The translations under genes and the position numbers were made by a program. The notes under the pieces are model-generated. The model searched no databases and was not told the DNA's origin. It saw only the letters and a program-made list of their open reading frames with translations. Shown piece after piece: positions 62,274 through 64,000 of a stretch of DNA of 64,000 nucleotides (positions are counted from its first letter, which is position 1; every line of letters begins with the position of its first letter). The stretch comes from Mucilaginibacter frigoritolerans (lineage in GTDB: Bacteria; Bacteroidota; Bacteroidia; Sphingobacteriales; Sphingobacteriaceae): the NCBI RefSeq assembly GCF_007830615.1, contig NZ_VLLI01000016.1:59618-123617 (forward strand), in the 5' to 3' direction.

Positions 62274-63404
62274 TTAAGTTACCCGAGGGTAATCGACTAT
62301 GCTCACTACTTCAAGGATTTTTTCATCCAGCCTTTTTACAGCTACCTGTAACATTGTCAGATATTCTTTTGTAACCAGGTAATTCTCTTCCTCAATCAGG
62401 TTCAATAAGCCAAGAATAGTAGTCACCGGACCGCGATAATCATGTGATTGGATTTTAGCAATTTTTTGAAGTCGCTGACGCTGTTCCTGTATTTTTTCCT
62501 CATTTAACTTCCGCTCATCAATGTTCCGGGCTACAAAAGAAACCCCTATTATCTCTCCGCCATTATTACTGACCGGTTCAAAAGTACAATCCCACCATAC
62601 CTTACCCTTAACTCCATAATCCGCCAGCCATTCCTGTTGAATCTTTTCGCCTTTTAAGGCACAGTGATAGTTTGAAATAAAAATATCTTTATAAGCAGAA
62701 TATAAATAATCGGGTAAAAAGTACCCGTATGTTAATTTTTCACCATATTTATCTTCTACAAGATTATATGCGGCCCTGTTAAAGTCGATAATCTCTCCCG
62801 CCTTACCTAACAAAAAATAAGCATCAGTTAAACTTTCAAACATGGAGCGAAGCCTGATTTCATTGTTGAGGTTGTTTTCCTGCTCTTGGTTTTTTAATTT
62901 GTCAAAGCTTTTATTCAGCTTTTCAAGGCTTAGCTTTATCCCAATAATACCGATTGCATGTTTGGCTAATATTTTTAATGTTAATTTTTGCTGCGTTGTT
63001 AGTAAATGGGGCTTATTGTCAATAACTCCTATTGTTCCCACGCAGCGTCCGTCATGGGTAATAAGCGGGGCATCCGCGTAAAATCTTATACCCGGCTTAT
63101 CCACTACAAGAGGATGAGTATTAAAGCGCGCATCTTCAAGTGCATCCTTAACAACAAACAGACTCTTGTGTTTAATGGTCTGCATAGAAAAGAAAAAGAA
63201 CAACTCGAGGGGGTTATTCGGCGCGATATCTATTCCTTTTTTTACTTCGATCCAATATGTATTCTTATCCATTAAGGTTATACATGCAACAGGAGTATTG
63301 CAAAGTTTTGCCGCAAATTCTACTGTTTGCTGCAACTCCTTGTTGTATTCCAACTCTAAGTTCTCAAATTGCTCTACAATCTGAAGGTGCAGGTCTTTAT
63401 TCAT
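62274..63404 (-). CDS. GAF-PAS sensor protein with a lone DHp-like C-terminus
   Basis: 376 residues. Residues 15-160 are a GAF domain (FAAKLCNTPVACITLMDKNT, VCTIGVID-like turn in GRCVGTIGVIDNK). Residues 180-300 form a PAS domain (LRSMFESLTDAYFLLGKAGE, IDFNRAAYNLVEDKYGEKLT, then VSFVARNIDERKLNEEK). The C-terminal 70 residues carry IQSHDYRGPVTTILGLLNLI, a dimerisation/phosphotransfer helix with the H-D-x-R-G-P pattern also seen in the neighbouring kinase (HDLRGP), and end without any ATPase domain. It cannot phosphorylate itself; it could be a phosphotransfer partner, a decoy dimerisation partner or a truncated kinase. Confidence 0.85.
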   Translation of the reverse strand: MNKDLHLQIVEQFENLELEYNKELQQTVEFAAKLCNTPVACITLMDKNTYWIEVKKGIDIAPNNPLELFFFFSMQTIKHKSLFVVKDALEDARFNTHPLVVDKPGIRFYADAPLITHDGRCVGTIGVIDNKPHLLTTQQKLTLKILAKHAIGIIGIKLSLEKLNKSFDKLKNQEQENNLNNEIRLRSMFESLTDAYFLLGKAGEIIDFNRAAYNLVEDKYGEKLTYGYFLPDYLYSAYKDIFISNYHCALKGEKIQQEWLADYGVKGKVWWDCTFEPVSNNGGEIIGVSFVARNIDERKLNEEKIQEQRQRLQKIAKIQSHDYRGPVTTILGLLNLIEEENYLVTKEYLTMLQVAVKRLDEKILEVVSIVDYPRVT

Positions 63405-63606
63405 TAATATAAATTATTAAACGGGCTTGCTTTAAAACAACAAACTTCCGATATGGTAAAAAAAGATTAATTATTTAAAACTATGATAGGCAATCATTCA
63501 TTTTTAATGTAAAAAACACAATTATTAAGATTTATTTGAAGAAAAATTCGAAATAATTTCAGCATTTAAAGCAACTGATCAGGAGATGGTGAGAGATCCC
63601 CATTTC

Positions 63607-63646
63607 AAGGCAAAGCTCCCGGATTTTCATCCAGAGGCTTTGCCTT
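63607..63646. repeat. Inverted repeat downstream of the T9SS-sorted protein gene
   Basis: AAGGCAAAGC (63607-63616) and GCTTTGCCTT (63637-63646) form a perfect 10-bp stem with a 20-base loop. On the plus strand it runs into TTTTCT; on the minus strand, where the adjacent gene ends at 63664, no T tract follows. Probable transcript end structure between the two minus-strand units. Confidence 0.5.
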
Positions 63647-63663
63647 TTCTGAATATTTAAAAA

Positions 63664-64000
63664 CTATAGCTTTATAAATGTACCCTGACCTATAATACTG
63701 TTATTACTGTTATTGAACACTTTCACAATATAAGTACCCGGAATAAGACTGCTTTCATCAGTTTGCCAGGTTGTGTCTGCTGAAGTCACATCCTGAATCA
63801 CTACCCCTGCCATATTATAAATTTTGATGGCATAGCTTTTTGGTGTAGTTCCAGACGCTGTTGACGAACTAATCGGATCAACAATAGACACATTTAAAAT
63901 ACTCTTACATGGATTTGGATAAATACCGATGCGTGTAGCTTGCAAGTTATTGCCGGTATTGCCATACATTATAGTAACCACATTTGAGTAGGTTATACCT
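63664..64000 (-). CDS. T9SS type A sorting-domain protein, 5' end outside window
   Basis: The frame remains open to the window edge, so only the last 112 residues or so are seen. They form a Por secretion system C-terminal sorting domain: IGIYPNPCKSILNVSIVD, then KIYNMAGVVIQDVT, TDESSLIPGTYIVKVFNN and the final GQGTFIKL. The domain targets cargo through the type IX secretion system to the surface or medium, where it is cleaved and replaced by an anchor. The nature of the cargo (enzyme or adhesin) lies outside the window. Confidence 0.88.
   Translation of the reverse strand, partial: GITYSNVVTIMYGNTGNNLQATRIGIYPNPCKSILNVSIVDPISSSTASGTTPKSYAIKIYNMAGVVIQDVTSADTTWQTDESSLIPGTYIVKVFNNSNNSIIGQGTFIKL

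Noticed and set aside
1..64000. CRISPR arrays, tRNA or rRNA genes, intact IS elements
   Set aside because: None found by reading both strands; no spaced direct-repeat array and no transposase or integrase among the coding frames.

Overview
The window looks like a chromosomal segment of a Bacteroidota member of the Sphingobacteriaceae type (Mucilaginibacter or Pedobacter-like). The grounds are several SusC/SusD pairs, an ECF sigma/FecR cascade feeding a TonB-linked receptor with an STN domain, a histone H1-like small protein, a T9SS sorting domain, AT-rich intergenic DNA, few Shine-Dalgarno sequences and promoter boxes of the TAnnTTTG type. The genus is inferred from gene content only. I saw no rRNA, tRNA, CRISPR array or intact insertion sequence.

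Layout. 1-3 kb: end of a thioredoxin-like gene, an APC permease and an LLM flavin oxidoreductase. 3.6-6 kb: histone H1-like protein, DUF4395 membrane protein, FadL-type porin. 6.6-12.4 kb: glycerol locus, with a DeoR/GlpR regulator divergent from glpD-glpK-glpF and an outer-membrane protein gene. 12.6-19.2 kb (minus strand): SusC, SusD, a secreted unknown and a secreted amidohydrolase. 20.1-30 kb: a GntR regulator and a continuous L-rhamnose-to-pyruvate cassette (rhaT, bifunctional aldolase/dehydrogenase, isomerase, kinase, lutABC). 30.1-31.2 kb: a divergent sigma-like gene and an HxlR regulator. 31.5-42.5 kb: ECF sigma, FecR, STN-SusC, SusD, TlpA-type protein and M16 peptidase. 42.8-50.3 kb: a decayed membrane gene, an outer-membrane protein, a tripartite RND efflux operon and, divergent from it, a 44-residue histidine-rich lipoprotein. 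50.4-52.2 kb: a LytS/LytTR-type two-component pair. 52.6-56.2 kb: siderophore-type TonB receptor and PepSY membrane protein. 56.2-60.2 kb: an AT-rich accessory stretch with a 92-residue unknown, an SdpA/SdpB-like (HTTM) gene pair and a secreted unknown, bounded by similar sequence motifs. 60.2-63.4 kb: TPR histidine kinase and a GAF-PAS sensor lacking an ATPase domain. The window ends in a T9SS-sorted protein.

How it fits together. The rhamnose cassette encodes every step from uptake to DHAP, L-lactaldehyde, L-lactate and pyruvate, and a similar operator-like motif precedes both the regulator and rhaT. The strongest new regulatory signal is a 15-base element (TTTGTCCRYTTCATT on the sense strand). 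It occurs as pairs spaced exactly 21 bp, 32-33 bp upstream of a TAnnTTTG box, at three promoters: the efflux operon, the histidine-rich lipoprotein and the two-component operon itself. This makes the LytTR regulator the likely activator of all three. The best candidate for a little-described system is the SdpA/SdpB-like pair and its small upstream gene at 57.3-59.0 kb.
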